Source: Evansella clarkii
GTDB lineage: Bacteria > Bacillota > Bacilli > Bacillales > Salisediminibacteriaceae
Reading direction: 5' to 3'
Assembly: GCF_002019695.1 (NCBI RefSeq)
Contig: NZ_KV917376.1
Coordinates: forward strand, 1,503,037 to 1,567,036
Length of the DNA stretch: 64,000 nt
In this document: one piece after another, positions 33,807-42,925 of the stretch
How the letters are laid out: each line of letters opens with the position of its first letter
Position numbering within the stretch: position 1 is the stretch's first letter
Notes under the pieces: model-generated
Seen by the model: the letters and a program-made list of their open reading frames with translations, nothing else
Told to the model about the DNA's origin: nothing
Database searches by the model: none
Position numbers and translations under genes: made by a program

Positions 33807-35357
33807 GTGGAATTCGGAATATTGGCAATTATCCCACCGTTAGTAGCCATTATATTTGCTTTAAAAACAAAGCAGACTCTTTTATCGTTATTTATCGGTG
33901 TGTGGGTTGGTGCTACGATTATTTATAATTGGAACCCTTTAGTTGGTTTTATAAATACAATATCTGATTTTATCATTCCGGCGATTGCAGACCCTTGGAA
34001 TGCAGGACTTCTTCTGCTCGTTACATTAGCTGGAGGGTTCGTCCATGTGTTAAGAATGTCTGGTGCTGCCCAGGCTTTTGCTCAGGTGGTTACACGGAAA
34101 GTTAATACGAGAAAGCGTGCACAAACTACTACCTGGGCCAGCGCGTTTGCTTTTTCATATACAGAGCCGGTACTCATTCTTGGTACGATTATGCGGCCGA
34201 TTACGGATCGCCTGAAGGTTTCCAGGGTGAAACTTGCTTATATACTTGATTCCATGGGAGCTTCTTTAGCTGCAATGTCTCCTATCAGCAGCTACGGTCC
34301 TTTTATTGTTGGGTTAATTGCTGCACAGTTAGCAGTCATAGGCCTTTCAGATAACCCATGGAGCTTATTTATTGCTATGATCCCGTATAATTTCTACGGC
34401 ATTTTTGCCATGTTAACAGTTCTTTTTGTTATTCGTACTGGTTTAGATATTGGGCCAATGTACCATGCAGAAAAACGAGCTACAGAGACAGGTAAATTGT
34501 TAGGGGAAAATGATAAACCTTTAATGATTGATGACGAAGATGACAGCTTGCCAGAAGGATATAACTTATCCATTAAAAACTTTTTAGTGCCAATGGGTCT
34601 GTTATTCGGGACTATCTTTGCTGTTATTTTCTGGACAGGTAATATTGTCGAAAATGGTTTCAGAATGTCTTTTATTGAAGGTAATATCGTTTTAGCCATT
34701 TCTGCAGGATTTGTTGTCGGGTCCATCGGGGCAGTTTCCATTTCCATTTCTACTGGATTGCACAATTTTAAAGATGCAGTAGATGGGTGGACTACAGGTA
34801 TTAAAAACCTGGTGATCGTTCCAATAATACTTATTTTAGCCTGGTCAATTGGCGGTGTTGCTAATGAGATGGGCTTAGGAGAATATTTATCTTCGATTGC
34901 AGACAGCTATATCCCGACTGCAATGGTACCAGCCCTGATCTTCCTGCTTGGAGGGATAATTGCATTCTCAACAGGAAGCTCATGGGGAGTGTTTGCGATT
35001 ATGATGCCAATTGCCATACCTATGGCAGATATGCTGGGAATCCCTCTTCCGTTAATTATTGGTGCGGTTATTAGTGGTGGACTATTCGGAGATCATTGCT
35101 CTCCAATATCTGATACTACAATCCTTGCGTCAACGGGTGCAGCTTGTGACCATATTGAACACGTAAATACCCAGTTACCATACGCTTTAACTGTGGGGGC
35201 ATCTGCATTTGCGGGGTTCCTTGTTGGAGGGCTGACAGTGCCTTGGCTTGGGATTGTCGCTACAACAGTTGCTATAGTAGGTGCCTTATATTTCTTAAAC
35301 AAAAATGTTAAGCGGCGTGTTGATGATTCTAAGGTAGATAAAACATTCACTGCATAA
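33807..35357 (+). CDS. NhaC-family antiporter/carrier
   Basis: A 516-aa membrane protein with about 11-12 helices. Family marks are FSYTEPVLILGTIMRPITDRLKVSRVKLAYILDSMGAS and GSSWGVFAIMMPIAIPMA and GDHCSPISDTTILASTGA. NhaC proteins exchange sodium for protons or for organic ions (for example malate/lactate). It begins with GTG 33807 behind AAGGGGG. It lies between a regulator and an amidohydrolase gene, so it may carry the amidohydrolase substrate or product rather than serve only pH control. Confidence 0.88.
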   Translation: MEFGILAIIPPLVAIIFALKTKQTLLSLFIGVWVGATIIYNWNPLVGFINTISDFIIPAIADPWNAGLLLLVTLAGGFVHVLRMSGAAQAFAQVVTRKVNTRKRAQTTTWASAFAFSYTEPVLILGTIMRPITDRLKVSRVKLAYILDSMGASLAAMSPISSYGPFIVGLIAAQLAVIGLSDNPWSLFIAMIPYNFYGIFAMLTVLFVIRTGLDIGPMYHAEKRATETGKLLGENDKPLMIDDEDDSLPEGYNLSIKNFLVPMGLLFGTIFAVIFWTGNIVENGFRMSFIEGNIVLAISAGFVVGSIGAVSISISTGLHNFKDAVDGWTTGIKNLVIVPIILILAWSIGGVANEMGLGEYLSSIADSYIPTAMVPALIFLLGGIIAFSTGSSWGVFAIMMPIAIPMADMLGIPLPLIIGAVISGGLFGDHCSPISDTTILASTGAACDHIEHVNTQLPYALTVGASAFAGFLVGGLTVPWLGIVATTVAIVGALYFLNKNVKRRVDDSKVDKTFTA

Positions 35358-35389
35358 GTTGAAGCTTATAATATGGGAGGAAACATAGT

Positions 35390-36814
35390 ATGAAAGTAAG
35401 CACTATAATCGAGCATGCTGTAGTCATGACCATGGAGGGGAAAGGCGTCGGTATTATTGAAGATGGCGCTGTAGCGGTAAAGGGGAATTTAATAGAAGCT
35501 GTTGGACCAACGGAGGAAATTAAAAGAGATTATTCTGCTGATGAGGTAATTAATGGAGAAAATAAGCTTATAATGCCTGGGCTTATAGATGCCCACATCC
35601 ATACAGGAATTGGTGTTCTGCGTGGCGTTTCTCAGGATATTCATAACTGGATGCAGGAAGGGCTCTGGCCATTTATGAAACATCTGTCAGCCGATGGACA
35701 TGTAAAAGGATCAATGATTAATATTATCGAAGGAATTAAAGCAGGAACTACTACCTTCTGTGACTATGATTCTCACATGACTAAGATTGTTGAGAATTAC
35801 GTAAAAGTGGGTGCCAGAGCGAGGGTTGCAGAGCTAGTCAATGAAATTCCTGATGATATTGGTGATGTTCCTGTTGGGGACCTTTATCCGTTTTATTCTG
35901 AAATTGGTGAAAGAAAACTGCAGAATAATATTCAGTTAATTGAAGAATGGCATGAAAAGGAAAATGGGAGAATCACTTGTATGCTAGGACCTCATGGACC
36001 GGACATGATGAGTTTGGAATTACTAAATGAAATAAAAGGTCTTGCAGAGAAATATGATACAAAAATGCATATGCACGTGGCCCAGGGTGACAGAGAAATA
36101 GACCAGATGATTAAGCGGTATGGAAAAAGAAGTATTGCCTTTTTAGAGGAGCATGGGTTCCTGAATGAACGGCTTCTTGCTGTACATTTAACAGAGGCGA
36201 CAAAAGAAGAAACAGAAACGGTCGCAAAGAGCGGTGCGGCAATGATAAATTGTTCAGGAAGTATAGGTATTATTGATGGAATTGTTCCTCCAATTTTAGA
36301 ATTTATCGAAGCGGGAGGGGCAGCAGCCCTGGGCTCTGATCAGGCACCTGGTAACAACTGCAACAACATGTTCAACGAAATGAAATTCGTTGCAATCCTT
36401 AACAAAGTGAAAAGAAAGGATCCTGCCGTGTTCCCGGCACACTGGTCCCTTCGATTAGCTACGATTGAAGCGGCCAAAGCAGTAGGTCTTGATCATGAGG
36501 TAGGCTCCCTGCGGGCAGGGAAAAAAGCAGACCTGCTTATAATCAATTTACAGGAACCAAGTTTAATGCCGTATATCAAATCACCTATAAGAAATATAGT
36601 TCCAAACCTTGTCTATTCCGCAAAAGGTAATGAAGTAGAATCCGTAATGGTAGACGGCCAGTTTATTATGAGAGATAAAGAGCTTTTAACTGTTAATGAA
36701 CAGGAAACTTTGCAGATTGCTCAATCGGTGGCTGATGAGATTAGCGAAAAAGCTAAAGGGAATATTAATCCGGACAGCGTGCTAATGAAGAGAATGGAGA
36801 GCGGAGAGCTTTAA
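35390..36814 (+). CDS. Metal-dependent amidohydrolase, TrzA/SAH-deaminase family
   Basis: A 474-aa cytosolic enzyme. Metal ligands are seen as DAHIHTG (His69, His71), HMHVAQGDRE, AVHLTEA and GSDQAPGNN; the C-terminus VGSLRAGKKADLLIINL is typical. The family removes amino or other groups from N-heterocycles (S-adenosylhomocysteine, guanine, triazines and others). The start MKVSTIIEHA at ATG 35390 follows GGGAGG. It is last in the operon with the FCD regulator and NhaC carrier, so a catabolic or salvage role for an imported compound is likely. The substrate cannot be told from sequence. Confidence 0.85.
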   Translation: MKVSTIIEHAVVMTMEGKGVGIIEDGAVAVKGNLIEAVGPTEEIKRDYSADEVINGENKLIMPGLIDAHIHTGIGVLRGVSQDIHNWMQEGLWPFMKHLSADGHVKGSMINIIEGIKAGTTTFCDYDSHMTKIVENYVKVGARARVAELVNEIPDDIGDVPVGDLYPFYSEIGERKLQNNIQLIEEWHEKENGRITCMLGPHGPDMMSLELLNEIKGLAEKYDTKMHMHVAQGDREIDQMIKRYGKRSIAFLEEHGFLNERLLAVHLTEATKEETETVAKSGAAMINCSGSIGIIDGIVPPILEFIEAGGAAALGSDQAPGNNCNNMFNEMKFVAILNKVKRKDPAVFPAHWSLRLATIEAAKAVGLDHEVGSLRAGKKADLLIINLQEPSLMPYIKSPIRNIVPNLVYSAKGNEVESVMVDGQFIMRDKELLTVNEQETLQIAQSVADEISEKAKGNINPDSVLMKRMESGEL

Positions 36815-36825
36815 GGGATGATTTA

Positions 36826-36876
36826 TGGTGGCTCTCACCACCCGAATAATCTTGTTTCACAGTGTATGTTTCATGG
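36826..36876 (+). repeat. REP-like repeat copy 5
   Basis: A degraded copy: TGGTGGCTCTCACCACCCG, AATAATCTT, TTGTTTCACAG and TGTTTCATGG. It lies 12 bases after the amidohydrolase stop. Confidence 0.8.
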
Positions 36877-36918
36877 GGATTGTTGATGCTTTCAGGAATT
36901 ATTTCAAATAATTATTTA

Positions 36919-36955
36919 CCGGGTACACCGAGATATTTGGGGTACCCGTTCTTAT
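36919..36955 (+). terminator. Terminator of the regulator-carrier-amidohydrolase operon
   Basis: CGGGTACACC pairs with GGGGTACCCG around GAGATATT, followed by TTCTTATTTT. Confidence 0.75.
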
Positions 36956-37019
36956 TTTGAGTGGGTTGATAGAGGGGACAGTTAATTTAATTCCTTTTTC
37001 TTCTGTTTTCAGGAGGCGT

Positions 37020-37215
37020 TCGCACGAGTTAAGGGAGCAATTGCACGAGATGGTGGGTGGTATGCACGGTGCGGGTGTATGATTGCACAGTTCCCGGTTT
37101 TATACACAGAACGGAGGGGCGATCGCACGACTTTGACCATCAATCGCACGGGTGCAGCTGTGGTTCGTTCAACTCACAATACCATTGGCACAAGCCGCAC
37201 AATCATATGCACACA
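37020..37215 (+). repeat. 21-bp periodic GCAC array A
   Basis: The motif GCACRA recurs at 37022, 37043, 37064, 37085, 37104 (acac variant), 37125, 37146, 37167 (degenerate), 37188 and 37209. Every step is 21 bp except one of 19 bp. The array is matched unit by unit by array B (40476-40641). It lies about 110 bases upstream of the MFS gene. The spacing is two helical turns, so all motifs face the same side of the DNA. Confidence 0.8.
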
Positions 37216-37327
37216 TTAAACTTATTATCATTTGAGGGGGCATTATCCATTAGGCAAGTTCGCATTTTACTGATACAGTAAAGTGAGAACGCTGAATGAG
37301 ATATATAGAAAAGGATGTAATAGTAAA

Positions 37328-38545
37328 ATGGAAATCCAGCCTCTGACAAATAAAAAATCAATAGAGACGAACAAGGTGCTGTTAATTATAGGTATTCTTA
37401 TCGTTGCGGTTAATCTCCGGCCGGCAATTACTGCTGTTGGGCCGTTGATCAGCGATATAAGAGCAGATATGGGGATTACAAATGGGGTAGCGGGGATTAT
37501 TACAACATTGCCGCTTCTTGCATTTGGAGTTTTTTCGCTTGCTGCTCCAAGACTCGGTTACCGTTTCGGAAATGAAATGATGATATTTGCCGGGCTCTTC
37601 ACTTTGCTTTTTGGTATCATTGTACGTTCCACTGGCTTTGCGGCGGCTTTATTCATAGGAACTGCATTCGTTGGGATTGGTATAGCGATAGCTAATGTCC
37701 TCTTGCCCAGTATTGTAAAAACGAAATATCCGGGAAAAATTGGATTGATTACCGGTGCTTACACAACCACAATGTCCGCATTTGCAGCTATTGGCACTGG
37801 GGTGAGTATTCCGCTGGCAACGGGATTAAATCTTGGCTGGGAGGGAGCACTTTTATTTTGGTCCGTACTTGTGGTTATCGGTCTTGTTCTGTGGTTTCCA
37901 CAAGTAAGAGAGGCGCGGTCCGGGAAACAGGCAGCAGATGCTGCTGGGAAAAATAAGCTCCCGGTGCCCGGAACAACTATTTGGCGCTCCTCTCTTGCCT
38001 GGCAGGTGACGTTATTTATGGGGCTCCAATCCTTTTTGTTTTACGGATTAATTACCTGGCTGCCGGTTATCTTGCATAACAGCGGATTAACCCTTTCTTT
38101 TTCCGCATGGGTGGTGTCTATCATGCAGATCGCAGGGCTTCCTATGACATTTCTCACCCCAATTTTAGCAACTCGGCTTAAAAATCAGCAGGGCATAGTA
38201 ACTATGATTGCTGGGTTGTATGTTATTGGTTTTTTAGGTCTGTTAGTTTCTGAGGCTACATGGTTATTTGTATTGAGCGCCATTTTAATTGGTCTTGCGC
38301 AAGGCTCGTCGATCAGTTTAGCGTTAACAATGCTTGGAATCAGAGCTGCAAACGGCAAACAGGCTGCAGAGCTATCAGGGATGGCCCAATCAGTGGGGTA
38401 CGGGCTGGCAGCAGTTGGGCCTATAATAATCGGATCAATCCTGGATATAACTGCTTCAGGCACGATAGCGATATACGTCTTTATTGGAGTAGCCGTTCTT
38501 AAATTATTTGCAGGACTAGGTGCAGCCAGGGACCGGACGGTTTGA
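37328..38545 (+). CDS. CynX/NimT-family MFS transporter
   Basis: A 405-aa major-facilitator protein with about 12 helices. The N-terminal NLRPAITAVGPLISDIRADMG is the signature of the CynX (cyanate) / NimT (2-nitroimidazole) branch. Start ATG 37328 is chosen because AAAAGGATG lies about 10 bases upstream; the frame is open 45 bases further back. The 3' end has a decayed partial copy at 43030. A REP-like repeat starts right after the stop. Substrate unknown. Confidence 0.85.
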   Translation: MEIQPLTNKKSIETNKVLLIIGILIVAVNLRPAITAVGPLISDIRADMGITNGVAGIITTLPLLAFGVFSLAAPRLGYRFGNEMMIFAGLFTLLFGIIVRSTGFAAALFIGTAFVGIGIAIANVLLPSIVKTKYPGKIGLITGAYTTTMSAFAAIGTGVSIPLATGLNLGWEGALLFWSVLVVIGLVLWFPQVREARSGKQAADAAGKNKLPVPGTTIWRSSLAWQVTLFMGLQSFLFYGLITWLPVILHNSGLTLSFSAWVVSIMQIAGLPMTFLTPILATRLKNQQGIVTMIAGLYVIGFLGLLVSEATWLFVLSAILIGLAQGSSISLALTMLGIRAANGKQAAELSGMAQSVGYGLAAVGPIIIGSILDITASGTIAIYVFIGVAVLKLFAGLGAARDRTV

Positions 38546-38546
38546 G

Positions 38547-38598
38547 GGGGTGCCTGTCATCACCCGAATAATCTTGTTTCACGGTAATTGTTCCACGG
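38547..38598 (+). repeat. REP-like repeat copy 6
   Basis: GGGGTGCCTGTCATCACCCG, AATAATCTT, TTGTTTCACGG and TTGTTCCACGG. It begins at the MFS stop codon. Confidence 0.88.
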
Positions 38599-38619
38599 GG
38601 ACCGGGTTACCAAATTAAT

Positions 38620-38655
38620 AAGCAGGCGTCCAGGGGAGGGCGCCTGCTTCGTTTA
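38620..38655 (+). terminator. Terminator after the MFS gene
   Basis: AAGCAGGCG pairs with CGCCTGCTT around TCCAGGGGAGGG, followed by CGTTTATTTAT. Confidence 0.65.
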
Positions 38656-38709
38656 TTTATATAAAGATATTGAAGAGAATCTGGCGGAAATGCATTTCGC
38701 ATACTCTGA

Positions 38710-39213
38710 CTATCTTTCTATCATCTCTTCTTTTTGGTCGTCTAAAATTGGCAGGACATTGGAATACTTGATTTCTCTCAGCCCTAAGCTGGTCTGGATT
38801 TTTGTGATCCCCAGCTTATTTAATTTCCGAATAAACGCCTGTAAGTCTCTGCGGTCTTTATTTGCAACTTTAAGTAAGTAATCATATTCCCCGGTCAAGC
38901 AGTGGCATTCTAAAACCTCCGGCATTTGGTAAAATGCCTCTTCGATAATATCCAGTTTCTCCGAATGATGAATGTTCGAGCTTATAAAAACAAAGCACAG
39001 TAAATCAAAGCCTAGTTTCTCTGGATTTAATACAGCCACTTGCTGATTAATATACCCTTCGCTTTCTAACCGCTTAATTCTTGTGTGGACTGCTGGAGAA
39101 GATAAATTTACTTGTCTGGCGATTTCTGCATTACTCACATGTGCCTGTTTTTGCAGAATGTCCAGAATTTGAATGTCTACTTTATCGAGTGTTTTACCTA
39201 TGGTTGAATTCAC
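38710..39213 (-). CDS. Lrp/AsnC-family regulator
   Basis: A 167-aa protein with an N-terminal helix-turn-helix (LDKVDIQILDILQKQAHVSNAEIARQVNLS, then SSPAVHTRIKRLESEGYI) and a C-terminal RAM ligand domain (CHCLTGEYDYLLKVANKD). These proteins sense amino acids. It starts with GTG 39213 behind AAAGGGGCG. It is divergent from a DMT exporter gene with a 197-base shared control region, the usual layout when Lrp-like proteins control an amino acid exporter. Confidence 0.92.
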   Translation of the reverse strand: MNSTIGKTLDKVDIQILDILQKQAHVSNAEIARQVNLSSPAVHTRIKRLESEGYINQQVAVLNPEKLGFDLLCFVFISSNIHHSEKLDIIEEAFYQMPEVLECHCLTGEYDYLLKVANKDRRDLQAFIRKLNKLGITKIQTSLGLREIKYSNVLPILDDQKEEMIER

Positions 39214-39410
39214 TAATATCGCCCCTTTAAATTATTCTGAAATCAGCTTCTATATTAGACCTGAACTGAAGAAAATAAATAATATCCCCACTTAACTTTA
39301 AAATATTTTAACTTATTTCTATTATACAAAATATTATTTTGTAAGTTAATTGAAAATGTTAAGGTTGTTAATAGATAAGAGGTTAATAAACTGCTTGTGG
39401 GGAGTTAAAG

Positions 39411-40340
39411 ATGCGATATTTTTATTTTGGGTTATTGCTTTTGACGAGCCTTTTATGGGCTGGAAATTTTATAGTAGGAAAAGTGCTTGTTGATCACGCT
39501 TCTCCGATGACATTAACAACATTGAGATGGTTTATTGCTGTGCTGTTTTTGCTTCCGATTGTATGGAAAGTGGAGAAGAAGCTTTTTCCTTCAAGAAAAG
39601 CTGTTATACCGCTGGTGTTAATGGGACTGACAGGTGTTATGCTATTCAATATTTTGCAGTTTATGGCACTGGAGCATACATCCGCGACTAATGTAGGGTT
39701 AATCTCCACGTTAATTACCCTTTCGATTGCATTTTTTTCCTTTATATTTCTTAGAGAAAAACTTTCTTTCTTACAGATGGGAGCAATGGTGGTTTCCCTG
39801 TTCGGTGTAATACTGGTTTTGACAAACGGCAACAGCGCTCTGTTATTGTCGCTTCAATTTAACCGAGGGGACCTATTCATGTTCGCAGCTGTATGTATAT
39901 GGGGAATTTATGTGGTGCTTAGTAAGTGGGCGATGAATTATACATCTCCCATCATGGCCACCTTATACTCGGGAATCTTCGGATTGTTGATACTATTGCC
40001 GTTCAGCCTGCCTGAATTTACTGTGACTAATATAAATGGAACATTTATTTCTTCTATACTATATACTGGTGCCGTTTCTACAGTAGTGTGCATTGTATTA
40101 TGGAATATAGGCGTGAAAAAATTAGGGGCGACTACAGCAGGAATTTTTCTTAATTTCAATCCAGTTTTCACAGTTATATTAGCTTTTCTTTTACTGGGAG
40201 AAAGAATGACATGGATCCAGGTTACCGGCAGTATAATTGTAATTTCTGGTTGTTACTTGTTTACATATTTTAAAGGGAAGGATTTTTCAGCTGGAAAACT
40301 GGCTTCGGGAGCGATACGGCGTAAGGTGAAAGAGGCGTAG
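39411..40340 (+). CDS. EamA/DMT-family exporter
   Basis: A 309-aa membrane protein with ten helices in two EamA repeats (LWAGNFIVGKVLVDHASPMTLTTLRW at the start, and CIWGIYVVLSKWAMNYTSPIMATLYS in the second). Such carriers export amino acids or related metabolites. It is divergent from the Lrp-type gene. GGGGAG lies 10 bases before ATG 39411. A REP-like repeat follows the stop after a few bases. Confidence 0.9.
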   Translation: MRYFYFGLLLLTSLLWAGNFIVGKVLVDHASPMTLTTLRWFIAVLFLLPIVWKVEKKLFPSRKAVIPLVLMGLTGVMLFNILQFMALEHTSATNVGLISTLITLSIAFFSFIFLREKLSFLQMGAMVVSLFGVILVLTNGNSALLLSLQFNRGDLFMFAAVCIWGIYVVLSKWAMNYTSPIMATLYSGIFGLLILLPFSLPEFTVTNINGTFISSILYTGAVSTVVCIVLWNIGVKKLGATTAGIFLNFNPVFTVILAFLLLGERMTWIQVTGSIIVISGCYLFTYFKGKDFSAGKLASGAIRRKVKEA

Positions 40341-40344
40341 ATGG

Positions 40345-40408
40345 GGTGCCGGGTGCCGGTGCCTGTCACCACCCGAATAATCTTGTTTCACGCTAATTGT
40401 TTCACGGG
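40345..40408 (+). repeat. REP-like repeat copy 7, with iterated head
   Basis: Three GGTGCC units at the head (GGGGTGCCGGGTGCCGGTGCC), then TGTCACCACCCG, AATAATCTT, TTGTTTCACGC and TTGTTTCACGG. It lies just after the exporter stop. Confidence 0.88.
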
Positions 40409-40469
40409 GGTGGGACAGAATATAAGAGAGATAAATATTGAGTGGGTGCTCTGCATAAGGGTGCCTGCT

Positions 40470-40641
40470 TTTTTTGCACGAGATTGAGGGTGATACGCTC
40501 AATTCAGAGGTGTATTTGCACAGTTCCTTTGTGTTTGCACAACTTTCCCTATGATTTGCACGACATTGGCTGTTGTTCGCACAATTCCATAGGTTATTCG
40601 CACAAGTCCGCCACACCTATGCACAACTTAGACTCATTATC
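40470..40641 (+). repeat. 21-bp periodic GCAC array B
   Basis: The motif recurs at 40476, 40497 (gctcaa variant), 40518, 40537, 40558, 40579, 40600 and 40621, with steps 21, 21, 19, 21, 21, 21, 21. Units match those of array A in order, including the 19-bp unit (GCACAGTTCCTTTGTGTTT here, GCACAGTTCCCGGTTTTAT there), and both arrays run into a shared ACTTATTATCATTTG-like tail. It lies about 145 bases upstream of the gene at 40785. Confidence 0.85.
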
Positions 40642-40784
40642 ATCTGCAAAAGAAGAGGAAATGTCCTTCTCCTCAAATAATATTGTATTTCGTCCAAAGG
40701 TTATATATAATGATGGATAATAAAGACAGAAAATTTAAAAATAATAAAATATTCAATTTTACATAAGGGAGAAGGGGCGGCTCG

Positions 40785-41306
40785 ATGGATACAATGGACA
40801 CCTTTGTAAATCACCTGGCAAATTTATATACAAGTCAATTTAATGTATACCGCGATAAAACGATCGGCTCGATCACGTTTGCATTTACTGCTGAGCATTA
40901 TCGAAAAGATGAGAAATACCTTATGACTAAAGCAATCAAAGTCTGGGGAGTAGAGAATCAGCAATTTGTATTTTTGAAGAAACAAGGGAAAGCGGTTACA
41001 GTACAGGATCTGAAGCAGTTAAAAGGAGAGGTTGACCGGCAGATTACCTCCTACACCCCTGATAAAAAAGATCATATGTCTTCCGTGTTTTTAGGGGTGA
41101 TTGTAACCGATCAGCCTGTAGACCCGGCTATTCGAAAGGAGGTGAAGCGTGGACGGAAGCTTCTCTTCCTGAAGTATGGCTGGCATGGCTGGGCGGAACG
41201 GTATCTTGTAATCGTTGACTTGAGAGAGAAACAGGTACTTGTAAACAAAAAGGGGAGGGTGTTCGTAAAAGGGATAGAGGACACCCTGAATATGGAGGTG
41301 GAGTAA
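40785..41306 (+). CDS. Hypothetical protein coupled to the CstA-type carrier
   Basis: A 173-aa soluble, basic protein that I do not recognise. It has no signal peptide; conserved-looking parts are ITFAFTAEHYRKDEKYLMTKAIKVWG and a KKGRVFVKGIEDTL end. Start ATG 40785 follows AGAAGGGG. Its stop TAA overlaps the ATG of the cstA-like gene by one base, so the two are translated together. A role in regulating or assembling the carrier is a reasonable guess, nothing more. Confidence 0.75.
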   Translation: MDTMDTFVNHLANLYTSQFNVYRDKTIGSITFAFTAEHYRKDEKYLMTKAIKVWGVENQQFVFLKKQGKAVTVQDLKQLKGEVDRQITSYTPDKKDHMSSVFLGVIVTDQPVDPAIRKEVKRGRKLLFLKYGWHGWAERYLVIVDLREKQVLVNKKGRVFVKGIEDTLNMEVE

Positions 41307-42925
41307 TGAATTTTCTTACAGTATTAATCATCAGCGGGGTTGTTTTGCTTGTTGCCTATTTTACATACGGGCGCTGGCTGGAAAGGCAGTTGAAGATTGA
41401 TCCGGGCCGGGAAACTCCTGCGCACACATATGCGGATGGGAAGGAGTTCGTTGCGGCAAAAAAACCGGTTCTGCTCGGGCACCATTTTGCGACCATCGCA
41501 GGAGGCGGACCGATTACAGGGCCAATCGCTGCAGTAGTGTTTGGCTGGCTGCCAGCCGTTTTATGGATTATCATTGGAAGTATTTTTATCGGAGGCGTTC
41601 ACGACTATACATCTTTACAAGCGTCCATTCGCCATAAGGCACAATCGATTGGAACTGTGATTAAAGAATATATGGGCGGCCGTGGCCAAGTATTGTTCTT
41701 AACTTTTACCATTGCAACGCTCATTCTCATTGTCGGTGTGTTTATGATTCTCGTTGCGAACACATTCGTGGCATTTCCACAGGCAGCAACTGCCTCACTA
41801 TTATTTATTGGTATTGCTCTGGTATTCGGTGTCATTGTCAATCAGCTCCGTATGAACTTAGTGGCAGCAAGTATACTAGGGTTTGGAGCAATGCTGCTTG
41901 CGGTTTGGGGAGGGCTTACATTCCCACTCTCTTTAAGTGCAACGTTCTGGACGTTCTTTTTACTGGGGTACGCTTATATTGCGTCCGTTCTTCCGGTATG
42001 GGTGCTGCTGCAGCCGCGGGATTATTTAAATTCCTTCTTACTTTACGCAATGATTGCCGGAGCGGCAGTTGGTATTATTATCGCTTCTCCTGGAATTCAA
42101 ATGCCTGCTTTTACAGGTTTTTATAATGAATCACTCGGATTCTTATTTCCTATACTTTTTATTACTATTGCATGCGGCGCCATTTCCGGGTTCCATTCCC
42201 TGGTGTCGTCCGGTACGACTGCAAAACAGTTAGACAATGAAAAAAGCGGTAAATTCATTGCCTACGGAGGTATGTTGTTAGAAGCGTTTATGGCCATTAT
42301 TACGGTAGGGGCTGTTGCGTATTTAACACAGGCGGAATTCGCCGCGCGCCTTGATGCCCTTGGCGGACCGATTGGAACGTTCGCAGCTGGTATTGGTCAT
42401 TTCATGAGCTTCTGGGGACTTCCGGAAGCAACAGCAGTTACATTTACAGCGCTGGTTGCTTCGGCATTCCTGTTAACAACTCTGGACTCAGCAACTCGTC
42501 TCCTGAGGTACGCAGTACAGGAAATCAGCGAAAAGCGGGCACCGGAAATGTTCCAGAACAGCCATGTGGCGACTGTTGCCGGTCTTGTGTTTGCGGCGGC
42601 TCTGGCCCTTACAGGCACATGGCAGCAAATCTGGCCGCTTTTCGGCTCAGCTAACCAAATGCTCGGGGCTTTAGCACTTCTGGCAGTGTCCGTCTGGCTG
42701 ACTAAAATCGGAGCCAAGCGATTCTATGTGGTCATTCCGATGATATTTATGTTTATCGTAACGGTTTCAGCCCTCGGCTTCCTGATGTACAACAACACGA
42801 TGGCAGGAAACTACTTCCTTGCGATAGCAGCATTCCTACTCTTCGTTCTCTGTATTTTCTTAGCGATCGAAGCGTGGAGATCCATCTTCGGTTCAGAGTC
42901 CAAGGACCGAACAGTGAAAATGTAG
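41306..42925 (+). CDS. CstA-family carbon starvation carrier
   Basis: A 539-aa membrane protein with about 14 helices. The family core is clear: HHFATIAGGGPITGPIAAVVFGWLPAVLWIIIGSIFIGGVHDY, then FHSLVSSGTTAKQL and a TTLDSATRLLRYAVQEI segment. CstA/CstA-like proteins import peptides or pyruvate under carbon limitation. It is shorter than E. coli CstA, as usual in Bacillus. It overlaps the upstream hypothetical gene. A REP-like repeat starts directly after the stop and a terminator follows. Confidence 0.92.
   Translation: MNFLTVLIISGVVLLVAYFTYGRWLERQLKIDPGRETPAHTYADGKEFVAAKKPVLLGHHFATIAGGGPITGPIAAVVFGWLPAVLWIIIGSIFIGGVHDYTSLQASIRHKAQSIGTVIKEYMGGRGQVLFLTFTIATLILIVGVFMILVANTFVAFPQAATASLLFIGIALVFGVIVNQLRMNLVAASILGFGAMLLAVWGGLTFPLSLSATFWTFFLLGYAYIASVLPVWVLLQPRDYLNSFLLYAMIAGAAVGIIIASPGIQMPAFTGFYNESLGFLFPILFITIACGAISGFHSLVSSGTTAKQLDNEKSGKFIAYGGMLLEAFMAIITVGAVAYLTQAEFAARLDALGGPIGTFAAGIGHFMSFWGLPEATAVTFTALVASAFLLTTLDSATRLLRYAVQEISEKRAPEMFQNSHVATVAGLVFAAALALTGTWQQIWPLFGSANQMLGALALLAVSVWLTKIGAKRFYVVIPMIFMFIVTVSALGFLMYNNTMAGNYFLAIAAFLLFVLCIFLAIEAWRSIFGSESKDRTVKM

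Noticed and set aside
37020..37215. Array A (and array B) as a CRISPR array
   Set aside because: The conserved part is only 6-8 bases, the unit is 21 bp and one unit is 19 bp, with no long direct repeats, no spacers of usual length and no cas genes nearby.
37057..37281. Open frame of 74 codons across array A as a small Cys/His protein gene
   Set aside because: No ribosome binding site; the composition follows from the GCAC repeats, and the homologous array B does not keep the same frame.
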